A stretch of 64,000 nt of DNA, from the NCBI RefSeq assembly GCF_000003195.3, contig NC_012876.2:40515725-40579724 (forward strand), in the 5' to 3' direction. The notes under the pieces are model-generated. The model made no database searches and was not told the DNA's origin. It saw only the letters and a program-made list of their open reading frames with translations. Source of the stretch: Sorghum bicolor. Its lineage: Eukaryota > Streptophyta > Magnoliopsida > Poales > Poaceae. Each line of letters starts with the position of its first letter. Position 1 is the first letter of the stretch. Of the stretch, positions 31,860 to 42,667 are shown piece after piece. A program made the position numbers and the translations under genes.

Positions 31860-34346
31860 ATAGTCTGCCCATCCATCCTTGATGATCTGCCTCCTCTGGT
31901 TGCAGTTGCGTCTCTTTCTTACCTGCTTAGATTCTTCAATGATATAGTTAGGGTCAGTAAAATAACGGCGTACCTTCTCTGAGGGGAAGTGCATATGGAC
32001 TTCTCCGGTTCCAATGTAGATAATTGCTTTAACGGTGCTGAGGAACGGTCTTCCAAGGATGATGGGTGGATCATACTCGTCTTCTCCCATGTCAACAACT
32101 TGAAAGTCCGTGTAGACAAAGTGATCGTCTATTTTGACTGGGATATCAGTTACTATTCCTTTGACTTCTCGGAATGTCTGATCTGCCATCTGGAGCTGAA
32201 TGTATGTTGGTCTTAGTGGCATGGTCCCGAACAAGAGCCGATAGGTGACTCCGGCGATTATGTTGACGCCCGATCCGGTGTCGCAAATCGTCTTGTAGAA
32301 GTTGTATCCATTTATGGAGCAGTAGATGCTTGGCATTCCTGGGTCGTCCTTCTTGGTCAAAAACGGTGACTTAAGTTGATGATCTTGGCCTCCATGGACT
32401 ACAGTGACCATCTTAGCTGACTTGGTCCACACTTGCTTGTTCCTGTTTCTCCTGTTGGTCCTCTTCCTTGATTTACGTCTGGATTGATCTTGAATTTGTG
32501 TAGTCTTGTTCTTGAAGAAAAATGTCTCCTTCTCCCCTTTGACGTAGAAACTGATCTTGGCAGCACTAGCGTAGATGATAGCTCCCGTGGTGTTCAAGAA
32601 TGGCCTCCCTAGGATGATAGGTGCTCTCTCATCATTTCCGGTCTCTACCACTACGAAGTCTGCTGGGGCATATAAGGTACCAACTCGGACACAAAGGTTC
32701 CTCACTATTCCTTTTGGAAAAGTTATCGTCTGATCTGCAAACTGCAAACACATGGTTGTTTCTAATAAAGGATATGTAAAGAATTTCTCATAGAGTACCC
32801 TGGGTATAATGTTGACACTGGAGCCAAAGTCGCAGAGCGCTTCTGGAACGTCCACCATGCCGATGGAGATCGGGATGACGGGGCGTCCTGGATCGCCTCT
32901 CTTGACCGACAGACGGTCAGTAGAAAATTCAGTGACGGGGTTACTCCAATTACCTGCATCAAACATGTCTACAGGATTTGCAGATTCTAATCCTTCCGGT
33001 TGTGATGGTATACCGGGGTTAGTAGTAGGAACAGCAGCAACTATTTGATTTAACTGAGATTCAATCATTTTATTAAAGCTAATTTGATTCTTGATGGCAG
33101 TAGAAAAATTATCCATTCTATTATTTATATTTTCTAGCATTTTATCATTAGATGCCAATTTCTTAGATAGATTATCCATTAGCTTTCCTTGATTAGACAC
33201 TAACTGTCTCAAAGGTGGAAAATTATTAGTATTGTTATAAGAATTGTTACCTTGATAATTACCTGAGTAGTTAGGCCTCTGTTGATTCCAACCTTGATTT
33301 TGTTGAGGACGGTTGTAGTAGTAGTAGTTGTTGTTGTTGATGTAGTTCACATCCTCAAGTATCTCAGGGCAGTGGTTGCCTGAGTGTCCAGTGTCTCCAC
33401 ACTCCTCACAAGTCATGTGAGAGTCGTAGATGTGCATAACTTCTCTCTTGTCTCCAGCTCTATCATCGAGCTTCTTCATGAGCAGGTCTAGCTTTGCAGA
33501 CAGCATGTCTACCTCCTTCAGTTGATGCATACCTCCACCTCTCTTGTGTGTCTGTGTCCTCTCTTCATTCCAGCTTTGATTGGACGCCATCTTCTCCACA
33601 AGAGCTGTGGCTTGTGGTATAGTAAGTGATAAGAACGCTCCTCCAGCTGCAGCATCCATAGTCTCTCGGGCACTGTTGCTGAGCCCATGATAAAATGTCT
33701 GCATCAATAGCCAACTCTCCATCCCATGATGGGGACATTCTAGGATGTAGTCTTGAAAGCGCTCCCATGCTTCTGGAACAGATTCATCATTTTGTTGCTG
33801 AAATCTTGTGATCTTCCCAGGGAGAGCATTGGTCTTGCCCATGGGAAAGAACTTTGCTAGGAAGTTTGTTGAGCAGAGTGCCCACGTAGTATTCTTCTCC
33901 TTTGTAGCGTAAAACCACTGCTTCGCTCTTCCTAACAGTGAGAATGGGAAGAGGCGAAGTAGTATAGCGTCTTTGGAAACTCCTGCTATGGTGAATGTGT
34001 TGCAAATCTCCAGGAAGTGTTGTAAATGAGCACTAGCATCTTCGTGTGCCTTCCCACAGAACTGGTTGGATTGCACCATGTTGATAAGTCCAGGCTTGAG
34101 CTCAAAGTTGCCATCAATCTCTGCAGCAGGTCCAGTGCGGATGTTGTCCGTAGTGGGAGCTGAGAACTCGCGGATTGATTTGTTCGCCATGGCTTCGAAC
34201 TCTGAAGACAAGTTCCGGTGATCTTCTTGATTGGATGAAGCTTCTTCGTGTAGTGTTGATGATCTCTTCTTAAGCTTGGCCCTCGTCTTCTTGAATAATG
34301 CTTCAGGATTGTCAACAAAATTTCTGGGAAGATGTCTTCTATTCAT
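31860..34346 (-). pseudogene. A2 Gag with two tandem aspartic-protease domains, interrupted by B near its end
   Basis: About 829 codons open from 34346 to the B insertion. It has the same order as A1: capsid, one CCHC knuckle (CEECGDTGHSGNHC), Asn/Gln/Tyr-rich linker, first protease (CDFGSSVNIIP, ILGRPFL) and second protease (CDTGSGVNIIAG, ILGRPFL). Both domains keep their Asp and the downstream Gly block. The remaining 54 codons lie at 22510-22349. A2 was therefore fully open across both protease domains until B arrived, so the double domain was carried by an element recent enough to have 1 % LTR divergence. Confidence 0.9.
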
Positions 34347-34480
34347 ACATTCCCCTGCATAAGATAAAATAGAAAAATATCGGGATAAAACTGTATGAGA
34401 GAATAGATAAGCTCAATCATATTAGTGATGCGAATGATAACTCAAAATCTTCTATTCCATTCCTGATTGGTAATCAACCT

Positions 34481-34498
34481 TCCCCGGCAACGGCGCCA
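34481..34498 (-). promoter_or_regulatory. A2 primer binding site, tRNA-Asp type
   Basis: Perfect 18-base match to the tRNA-Asp 3' end, 8 nt inside the LTR. The leader between it and the start at 34346 is about 135 nt and non-coding. Confidence 0.9.
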
Positions 34499-34506
34499 AA
34501 AATGCT

Positions 34507-36161
34507 TGTTGGGTATTCTTAACATCATTACCAAAAGTAGACTAAGTTCTCTAAATCTAGCAACGGTGCCAAAAATACCAAACCTATCCCTCACACCACT
34601 TAAGCCAAGTTGTCATCCCCAGCATGATATAAGAGACGCGATATTGAAATATGCAATTGCTCTTCTAAATAAATAATGAATGGGATCTGCAAGCGCACAG
34701 ATTAATACCGATGTAGCATTTTAACCGGGAAGTATTCCAGGTATCGTTATTTATATTTTTACCACTGGGAAGGGATTAGCAATCATCACTATTGATTACA
34801 GAATAGAATATGAGATTGAGCATCTATCATTGCATGTATAATTGAGAACATTATATCTAACTCTTCATACAGGGATAAGTGTCACATAAAAGATATATGA
34901 AATAATAATAGTGACAAGGATAACTAATCTGATCTAGCCACATAATAAATATGATAAGCACCTCAATTAGATACTCTAGAAAGTCATTAGCATGGTATTA
35001 GAACGAACTACAAGAATATTCCCTAAGTTATTCTTAACTATATAGTCTAGCATTATCATAGTTAGTGCAAGCATACTTAGCAATCATTGTGAGACAAGAC
35101 TACGCCCATGCATAGTGATATTAGCAAGGAATATGAGAAACATAGCAATCACTCCCCTGTAATAATGTTGCTCTGCCAGCCCAATACACGAGAGGGGGAC
35201 TATATAAGAATCAATGAAGCTGTCACTATCACGAACCACCCCACGATCTGGCATATTGGTTACAATCGTAGATAAATACGGTATAAGCACCACGCCTACA
35301 CAATATCTATCATTTACCCATGGATCCGATGGATAAACGCTATACGATCCTAAGCATGTATATAGATCGAATCTAACTAAGCCAAGTACATAACTATGAT
35401 AAACTAAGAACAATATAATCTTGAATATAAGCAAGTAGGGCAAAGTCATAAGCAATATATTGAAGTAGAACAAAGTCATATTCATAATATTGAAGAACAA
35501 AGATAATTAGAAAGCAATTAGAAGCACAATTAGAGAATTACCAAGAATCCTCTTGACAGATCCGGAAACCAATCGAAGATTTACTCCTTCTAGTTCTAAT
35601 CCTATGTAGCTATGCTAATCTAGATGTCTAATTGATGTGGTGGCTCTAATCTTGATCAGAGGCTTCTTCTCCCTTGATGGAACAATGAATTAGGGTTGAG
35701 AGGCTCCCTCCTCCAGGGGCCAGGGGGTCTGGTTTTATAGTCCCTTCAAGTGAATACAGGCCCTTGGATAAAACCGACATAGATTGTATGGTTTAGATTC
35801 ATCCTTTAGGTCGGTGGAGATCTCCCGCAAAGCAGAGTCCTAATTGGACTCAGGCGGTGGGCGGGCGCCCTGACCAACTGGGCGGCCGCCCAGGGTCAGG
35901 CCCCGTTTCGCCTCCGCTTCGGTCTCGTGGCTTCTGGAGTCTTCTAGATGTAAGATAATTGCGCAGCACGTTAATATCTTTACGTAATCCTGACATGTGG
36001 GCCTTTCTTCCGTATTTCCTGATAACCCCCTACAGAAATAGACAAACACCAAAACTCGTGGAATTCTGTCAGATAAAACCCTAAGTCTAGATGTTGATTT
36101 CATTTGGACCCTTTTATTTATTTATTTGATAATTAAATTTGATACTTAAGGACCGTCAACA
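34507..36161 (-). repeat. A2 5' LTR
   Basis: 1655 bp, paired with 18522-20176. TATA box 35733-35739; GC boxes 35859-35870 and 35880-35891. Followed by AGGCC (36162-36166), the target duplication. Confidence 0.94.
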
Positions 36162-37180
36162 AGGCCGAGCGGGCTGGGGGGGAAGNNNNNNNNNNNNNNN
36201 NNNNNNNNNNNNNNNNNNNNNNNNNNNNNNNNNNNNNNNNNNNNNNNNNNNNNNNNNNNNNNNNNNNNNNNNNNNNNNNNNNNNNNNNNNNNNNNNNNNN
36301 NNNNNNNNNNNNNNNNNNNNNNNNNNNNNNNNNNNNNNNNNNNNNNNNNNNNNNNNNNNNNNNNNNNNNNNNNNNNNNNNNNNNNNNNNNNNNNNNNNNN
36401 NNNNNNNNNNNNNNNNNNNNNNNNNNNNNNNNNNNNNNNNNNNNNNNNNNNNNNNNNNNNNNNNNNNNNNNNNNNNNNNNNNNNNNNNNNNNNNNNNNNN
36501 NNNNNNNNNNNNNNNNNNNNNNNNNNNNNNNNNNNNNNNNNNNNNNNNNNNNNNNNNNNNNNNNNNNNNNNNNNNNNNNNNNNNNNNNNNNNNNNNNNNN
36601 NNNNNNNNNNNNNNNNNNNNNNNNNNNNNNNNNNNNNNNNNNNNNNNNNNNNNNNNNNNNNNNNNNNNNNNNNNNNNNNNNNNNNNNNNNNNNNNNNNNN
36701 NNNNNNNNNNNNNNNNNNNNNNNNNNNNNNNNNNNNNNNNNNNNNNNNNNNNATCGGCCTATGGATAAGCATCCTTTGTGGTGTAATCTTATCACGTGGT
36801 TCATCCCAGACATAGACATACCCCTTTGAAGTAGAGAAACCAAAGTTACCCTCTCTATTCTGCTACCCTCGCCCATATACTAGAATTGCTCTACTCTCTA
36901 TTCCCATATTATCACTCACTGTTATCTTACCTTTAATATTGTTCTTATTCAATTCTATCATCTTTCCTATTTACACCTATTTACATATCTAGGTTAGGTT
37001 AGAGCGTAGATCAGTTCTCCCGTTTCCCTGTGGATACGATAAAACCTTTAACCGGGTAAAAGCTTCAACGGTATCCGTGCGCTTGCGGATTATCTGTGTG
37101 CGTATAAATACCATACTACACTCTAGTGGCATGCTGGGGATGACAACCTAGTATTCAAGTGGTGTTAGCAAGTGTCAACA
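36162..37180 (+). repeat. C 5' LTR, second part with an assembly gap
   Basis: Resumes at AGGCCGAGCGGGC and ends GTGTCAACA at 37180. From 36753 it matches 43582-44009 of the 3' LTR. The missing stretch should hold the GC boxes and TATA box seen in the 3' LTR. Confidence 0.9.
36186..36752. other. Assembly gap (567 N)
   Basis: A run of N. The corresponding stretch of the 3' LTR is about 640 bp, so the gap size is close but not exact. Frames spanning it are artefacts. Confidence 0.98.
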
Positions 37181-37188
37181 AGCATTTT

Positions 37189-37206
37189 TGGCGCCGTTGC
37201 CGGGGA
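37189..37206 (+). promoter_or_regulatory. C primer binding site, tRNA-Asp type
   Basis: TGGCGCCGTTGCCGGGGA, a perfect complement of the tRNA-Asp 3' end, 8 nt after the LTR. Confidence 0.92.
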
Positions 37207-37344
37207 AACGGTTGCTGAGTTGACTACAAACTAGCTTAATCATTTTCTAAAAAAATAAAGAAATATATATATATTTTTCCTTTTATCCTTTGCCTCATCT
37301 CTGCTATTCTTTCTTCTTATCTAATCCTTGATCTCTGGTCTATC

Positions 37345-38910
37345 ATGAATTCAAACATGTCTATCTATGAATTCCATAGACCTACGGGCACACATCTCGA
37401 ACCACCAAAATCTTCAAAGCCTATCATAGCATCTAGTTTTGAGATAGACCCCGAATACATAGAATTTGTCCAAAAACAACCTTTCTCAGGAGAAGGTGAG
37501 GAAAACCCATACACACACCTAAGAGAGTTTTATCGAGTCTGTGACCTCCTTCACATAGAAGGCATGTCCGATGAGACCCTTAAATGGAAGCTCTTTCCAT
37601 TCTCTTTAATAGGAAAAGCTAGACATTGGTATAAACTCAAAGTAGGGAGTGTTCATGGAGATTGGAAGGAGTTACATAATAGTTTTATTTTAAAATATTT
37701 TCCAATCTCTAAAGTGGTGGAACTTCGGCGTGAGATTATTTCTTTTAGACAACTGGAAGAAGAATTTCTGGGCAAATCATGGGACCGCTTTATTAACCTT
37801 ACTCTCACTGGCCCAAAGCTTTCTATTCCACAAGAAGTTCTTCTAATTCACTTTTTTGAGGGCCTTAGTATAGAAAATAAGCAAACATTGAATACAGCCT
37901 CCGGAGGATCCTTCTATCACCTATCTGCTAGTGAAGCTTGGAATTTGATTGATTTAATGAGCGGAAAGTCTCCTAGCTTTTATATCCTTGAGAAAGAGAA
38001 AGAACCAGTTCCTAGACAAGAAGAAGAAGTTTCGATTGCCAGATCACAACCACTTCAATTCCAAACTTTAGCTATCGATCCTAAACCATCAATACCCCAA
38101 AATTCTCCAAGGGAGGAAGGAATTCCGACCTTAAATCTTTCAGATACTGATGGTTTAGACTTATGGTTCCATAAGAGACCTTCAAGTAGGGATAATTCAA
38201 ATCCGTGCAATAATGGTTCTCTTAGAGAATGTCCTGGTTCCTATTATGAAGAAGTCGAGGATGACATATCAAGTGAAGGAGAGCTAAACCATATAGAAGA
38301 TTCTATCTGCTCCCCTTCCATGTTCACAAATTCTAAATCCATCCTTGACCTTAGAGACTCCTCTTATCCCTCTCCTTTTCAGTCTCATGATGATCCTAGC
38401 AATCCATCAAGACGATCAAACCATAGGAGTCATAAAGACCATGAGGATGACATGTCAAGTAATGTCATAGAAGGAGAGCTAAGCCATATAGAAAATTCTA
38501 ACACCTCCCCTTTCCTGATCACAAGTTCTAAATGGCTAGAGTGTGTAGAATGGAAGGATAAGGAAGAAGCCTTAATGGATTCTGACTTTGGCTCAATTTC
38601 AAATGGTGAGTTCTTGACTCCCTTTGAAGATGAGATTCATCCAACTACAGAAGAGGACATAGGTGAGACCAATCCAGGAGAAACTCTGAACATTCAGATT
38701 GGAGACGAAGATAACATTAATGAGCACAGAATTTATTTCATAGCCACTTCGTTTACTCCATGCTCATATGCAACATCTTCCCAATCTATTGGTCTCTCCA
38801 ACATCACCACATTCGAGATCTCCAACCCCCTCTTCCTTTCTATTTATAAAAACTTTAAAAGGGCAGTTGTCGATGCATATGTCTATAATAAATATTGCAG
38901 ATCTTGTTGA
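37345..38910 (+). CDS. C Gag-like protein: capsid plus a C-terminal block shared with D
   Basis: 521 codons, intact. Residues about 30-215 are an Athila-type capsid: EIDPEYIEFVQKQPFSG, LFPFSLIGKARHWY, NSFILKYFPISK, WDRFINL, LNTASGGSFYHL. There is no zinc knuckle and no protease motif. Residues about 215-450 are acidic, Ser/Pro-rich and repeat the theme SSxxEGELxHIExS twice (near 38270 and 38470). The last 60 residues, with TTFEISNPLFLSIYKNFKRA and DAYVYNKYCRS, are close to the end of the D protein. I do not recognise that block. It is encoded just after the leader in an element without enzymes, so it probably relies on another element for reverse transcription and integration. Confidence 0.82.
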   Translation: MNSNMSIYEFHRPTGTHLEPPKSSKPIIASSFEIDPEYIEFVQKQPFSGEGEENPYTHLREFYRVCDLLHIEGMSDETLKWKLFPFSLIGKARHWYKLKVGSVHGDWKELHNSFILKYFPISKVVELRREIISFRQLEEEFLGKSWDRFINLTLTGPKLSIPQEVLLIHFFEGLSIENKQTLNTASGGSFYHLSASEAWNLIDLMSGKSPSFYILEKEKEPVPRQEEEVSIARSQPLQFQTLAIDPKPSIPQNSPREEGIPTLNLSDTDGLDLWFHKRPSSRDNSNPCNNGSLRECPGSYYEEVEDDISSEGELNHIEDSICSPSMFTNSKSILDLRDSSYPSPFQSHDDPSNPSRRSNHRSHKDHEDDMSSNVIEGELSHIENSNTSPFLITSSKWLECVEWKDKEEALMDSDFGSISNGEFLTPFEDEIHPTTEEDIGETNPGETLNIQIGDEDNINEHRIYFIATSFTPCSYATSSQSIGLSNITTFEISNPLFLSIYKNFKRAVVDAYVYNKYCRSC

Positions 38911-40216
38911 GTTGATCTTGATATAGGTCAGCGTTGGAAGGGAAACCACTTCGCCGACATAAATAGATGGTTTCCCAAGGACAAGCTTGGTGTCCTAAAA
39001 TAAGCACTAATCAGATCGTAACATGAGCTTTTAATTATTTGAAACATCACCTTGTGTATTGAGCATATAAGGATAATTGTAAAAATATTCCTTCGGGTAT
39101 TCTTGTCACTAACCTTTCTAGGATTGGAGCAAGAAGATCGAATGAATGACGGGCACAAGGTATGTCCAACCAATCATCATACAACATTGAATTAAATTCA
39201 TCCAAACTTGAATTTTGCAAAATTCAAGGTTGGAGGAGTACTTTACATAAAAACATCCTTTGCCATGTTGCTATGTTGGTTGTCCCTACCTTTGAGACAT
39301 GCTCAATTTGTTAAATACTAATCACACTACTTCATCTCCACTTGAGTAGATCTCTATAAATGCTGTCATGCTACCTTTGTCTATTTACTAGCAAGTGTTG
39401 GTTTGGAAGAACTCGCCATACTTCCATTGGCTTTTAAATTAAGCATGGTGCTTAGGTTAAACAACCTTCCTTAATATGATTAGACATGGAGTCTAGTTTG
39501 GTTATTGTACTAAAAACTGCTTGAGTAGATATTGGTATATTTTGTCGGACTAACCCCTGCAGGAAAACTTTCAATATCAACCTGGGAAGTCCTGAGATAA
39601 ACTCACATCAGAGATGAAGAGAGAGACACATCAAGTTTAACAATTTACACAAGGAAGACATAGCTCATAAGAGATTATCCATGGAGGGTGCCACGATGCA
39701 CAACCGCTAAGAAAGGAAAGCTTCCACAAGGTGAGACTGTACCATCACTCTTCAATTAAGGTAACACCTTAAGGTACTTGACTATCACTTTTATAAGCTT
39801 CTCATTGGTTCTGGCGTTCATATGAATAAAAGAGACAAACATGTATGATTTATAACTCCAAATTAACCAACCCAACTGATTCAACATGTTTAGTCCTTTA
39901 ATCTTTGTTCCTAATACTACCTCCATGATCCCACACTCCTAATCACATGAGCTAAAATGTTGCACATTTAATCTTTGGGAAGATATAAAGAAAAAAGACA
40001 TATATATAGATAGATTATCTTTCCATTAGGTTGAGCGATCTGATCCAGCAAATGCTACACTCATGAACTTATCATTCATCAACTTTGTCTTGCTCACCAT
40101 GCTTAAGAATAGAGAAGAATAAATATACTTTTGGTTCTGTTGGTGTTTTCCACCAACAGGACCCATGCACTTGATCTCTGCCTTGTCTCTATGAGCAGGT
40201 ACACTTCGAGCAAAAC

Positions 40217-40408
40217 ATGGAGGAGTTTTACAACTCCCACACTCCACCAAGTGAAGAACCTGGATCTACGAGCACAAACACACTGAGCAAGATACTGCCA
40301 ACGCCGCACTTTGAACTGCTAGGCAAACGAAGAACATGGGTGACACCGTATCAAGAGGTGCAAACGTCAAGGTCCACACCTGAATCAAATGATGCACCCA
40401 AAGAATGA
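40217..40408 (+). CDS. C small ORF, 63 residues, partly conserved in D
   Basis: The ATG is preceded by an acceptor-like TATGAGCAG. The N-terminus MEEFYNS followed by PPSE recurs in D on the minus strand from about 57169, where the frame crosses the C-type/A-type junction and stops. Conservation is limited and the ORF is short, so coding is possible but weakly supported. No family recognised. Confidence 0.3.
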   Translation: MEEFYNSHTPPSEEPGSTSTNTLSKILPTPHFELLGKRRTWVTPYQEVQTSRSTPESNDAPKE

Positions 40409-40962
40409 ACACGGTGAGAAGTCTTGTCCAGAAGACATAAAACATTGGATCCTTGCCGGAAGGTAAAATCGGTATTTATCCATATTTATCTTTTCTGCAT
40501 TCCTTTTCCTTTTTTATTCCATCACTTGCATTAGCATATTTAATTTTCTACATTAGCATTAGAAAAGAAAACAAAAATATTTGTTCATTGCACTGCATCA
40601 TAAAATTGTAAGCCCCATGTGATTATGCTCGTGGCATAAAATCCATAAGTACATTCACTGTGGTGGCATAAAAATAAATATATTTCTGTCCTATAAAAAT
40701 GAAAATATAAAAATAAATTTATGATCCTACCAAAGAGAGTAATATTTATTAGAGGAAGCTCAACATGATAAAGGCAAAGAGATTTTATGCTAACACTTAA
40801 CCAGTTCCACAAAGCTTTGTTGTCTATTTGAGCTCCACAGAATTTAAGGATCAAAGAAGACTAGCAGACGGAGGACAACCTAATCGCTGTCAGGGTGCTA
40901 CCGACATTAAAATACACCTCTGCCACCTGCTAGCTACATCAGAAGAAATTACGTCAAAATCC

Positions 40963-40976
40963 AGCTTGGGGGAGAG
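40963..40976 (+). other. C internal PPT-like motif
   Basis: AGCTTGGGGGAGAG, about 1.7 kb before the true PPT. It is followed by CACCCCC, which could pair with its GGGGG. Confidence 0.5.
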
Positions 40977-41078
40977 CACCCCCATTTACCCAGCTAAGTG
41001 TTTCTACTCGCGTTTATACTTTACTCAAATAATAAAAAGATGCATAATCATAAAAAAACCCAAATAAAGATTTTTATA

Positions 41079-41109
<31 letters not shown>

Positions 41110-41838
41110 CTTTGCTTAGTTTGCTAAATAAATAAATAAATAAAGTTTGCTATGAACCCTCATGATAAGCTCTCACATGGATATGATGAATAGTTGTTCT
41201 GCCATGACTAGTTCTTAAAATTGAATTCTCTCTCAAGTTTAGGCATGATTGTTATGAATTAAGATTTGCTCTAAACCTGAACTTGTGGGAAGAGTGCTTG
41301 ATCTAAAGTCTAAGTCGTTAACGGATATGATATGGGAAGGTTGAGCTGTTGTTTATTTGTTCCTAGAGATGCTAGAATTCTAGAGAATTTTATCTTTCAA
41401 AATCTTTAAAATGTTGCATGATGAGTTCTTGTATGATGAGAGTTTAAAATCCTACCACAGCCATATATACATGCTTATTAGACTATGAACCATACATTTA
41501 CTTTTTACTGCTTATGAGCATTGAGTGTGGTCAAGCTGTGTAGACCCTTGGGAGCTTGTCATGTGGTTAAAATCAAGATTCACTTGCACGTTCACTCATA
41601 AATGCTGCTTCTACTCCGAAAGTACGCATCTACATACATCCATTCATTTCCATCTCCAGATTCACATAAAATTATTCTACTCCTATCCGGGAGAGAATAG
41701 CCAAAAACATTATCCTATCCTTGTTATTCCCCGTGAAATAAATGCTCTTGATATTTTGGTTACTACCACTTGCTACATTATTCTAGGAGGGTGAGTGCTC
41801 TGAAAAAAAAGAGAAAAAAAATACGAGGAAATAAAAAG

Positions 41839-41933
41839 GGGCAAGTGCCCGGAACCTCGAAGGAAAAAAAGAGTGAGACGAGAGGTAAAAATGGACAAGT
41901 GTCCGACAGTAGAATTAGGGGTACAAGATACCC
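41839..41933 (+). ncRNA. C hairpin trio (candidate cis-acting RNA)
   Basis: GGGC-AAGU-GCCC at about 41839-41850, GGAC-AAGU-GUCC at 41893-41904, and GGGUA-CAAGA-UACCC at 41919-41933. Purine-rich sequence separates the first two. The trio lies about 720 nt before the PPT. C is the cleanest copy, with all stems fully paired. Confidence 0.6.
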
Positions 41934-42653
41934 ACCTGAGAGAAAAGAAAAAAAAGAAAAAGAAAATATAGAGCATCTCATTCCCCTCAAACTTCAAAGT
42001 GCAAGAAAGGTATGTATCCCCTCAAAAGAGCAAACGTAGAATTAGACTTTCACCATTGTTTTCATCATTATCACCATTATCACCGTACACCATTCATTCA
42101 CCACACATGCACATCTTGATTTGACTTATTGACTTGTTTCATGGATCTATGGTTTGACTATGCAATAAATGTCTTGTAAGTATGTATCAGCTGTCTCCCA
42201 CCTATGAGCTCCAGATATCAAAACCTTATTAGAGTAGGGTGAGAGAGAAGGCAATGTCACTATGCCTTATACCAAAAATACCACATACCTTGAGAGAAGG
42301 CATATATCATCACTGCCTTGGTAAGGATCCAGAAATACCACAAAAGAGAGAATTGAGAGAGTCATACAAGGAATCTCTGAGTTTTATTTGAAAATCTACA
42401 AAAAACTCCAGAGCTATAGTTGATCAAAGAACAAGAGACATGGTGCTTGACTTGAACGTTCTATCTTTTAACTGCTCAAGACACAAGTGACGGTTGCAAG
42501 CCCCATGGTGGAAGGTAATATGAGTAAGTTTAAGTCTTAACAATTTACCTTAACCTAGAGATGAGATCTTGTTTGAACGCATGTGTACCTTTAAGGCATA
42601 AAATCACTGCAGAAACTCTTGAGTCCATCCTTGCTCAGGGACGAGCAAGAGGT

Positions 42654-42667
42654 AAGCTTGGGGGAGT
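42654..42667 (+). promoter_or_regulatory. C polypurine tract
   Basis: AAGCTTGGGGGAGT directly before the 3' LTR. Confidence 0.88.

Larger units (their letters stand above)
18522..36161 (-). mobile_element. Element A2: non-autonomous Athila-like element, complete but for a nested insertion
   Basis: Minus strand: 5' LTR 36161-34507, primer site 34498-34481, gag-protease-protease frame from 34346, element B at 31859-22516, rest of the frame to 22349, 3' non-coding region, polypurine tract, and 3' LTR 20176-18522. AGGCC is duplicated at 18517-18521 and 36162-36166. Both LTRs are 1655 bp with about 18 differences by eye (about 1.1 %). Without B the element would be about 8.3 kb with no RT or integrase. 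Confidence 0.94.
38911..42653 (+). other. C 3' non-coding region
   Basis: About 3.7 kb without a convincing large gene. The first 1.3 kb matches D (58457-57114, reversed). From about 40570 it matches the 3' region of A2 and D. Landmarks: AAGGACAAGCTTGGTGTCCT (38979-38998, a GGACA/TGTCC inverted repeat), a small ORF (40217-40408), an internal PPT-like motif (40963-40976), (TA)n at 41083-41109, (AAAT)n near 41126-41143, the conserved block near 41515-41570, and the hairpin trio at 41839-41933. Confidence 0.75.

Noticed and set aside
36133..36876. Long frames on both strands across the N run
   Set aside because: They exist only because N codons are not stops.
41083..41143. (TA)n and (AAAT)n runs as a possible origin or matrix attachment site
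   Set aside because: Simple repeats of this size are common in AT-rich retrotransposon non-coding DNA.
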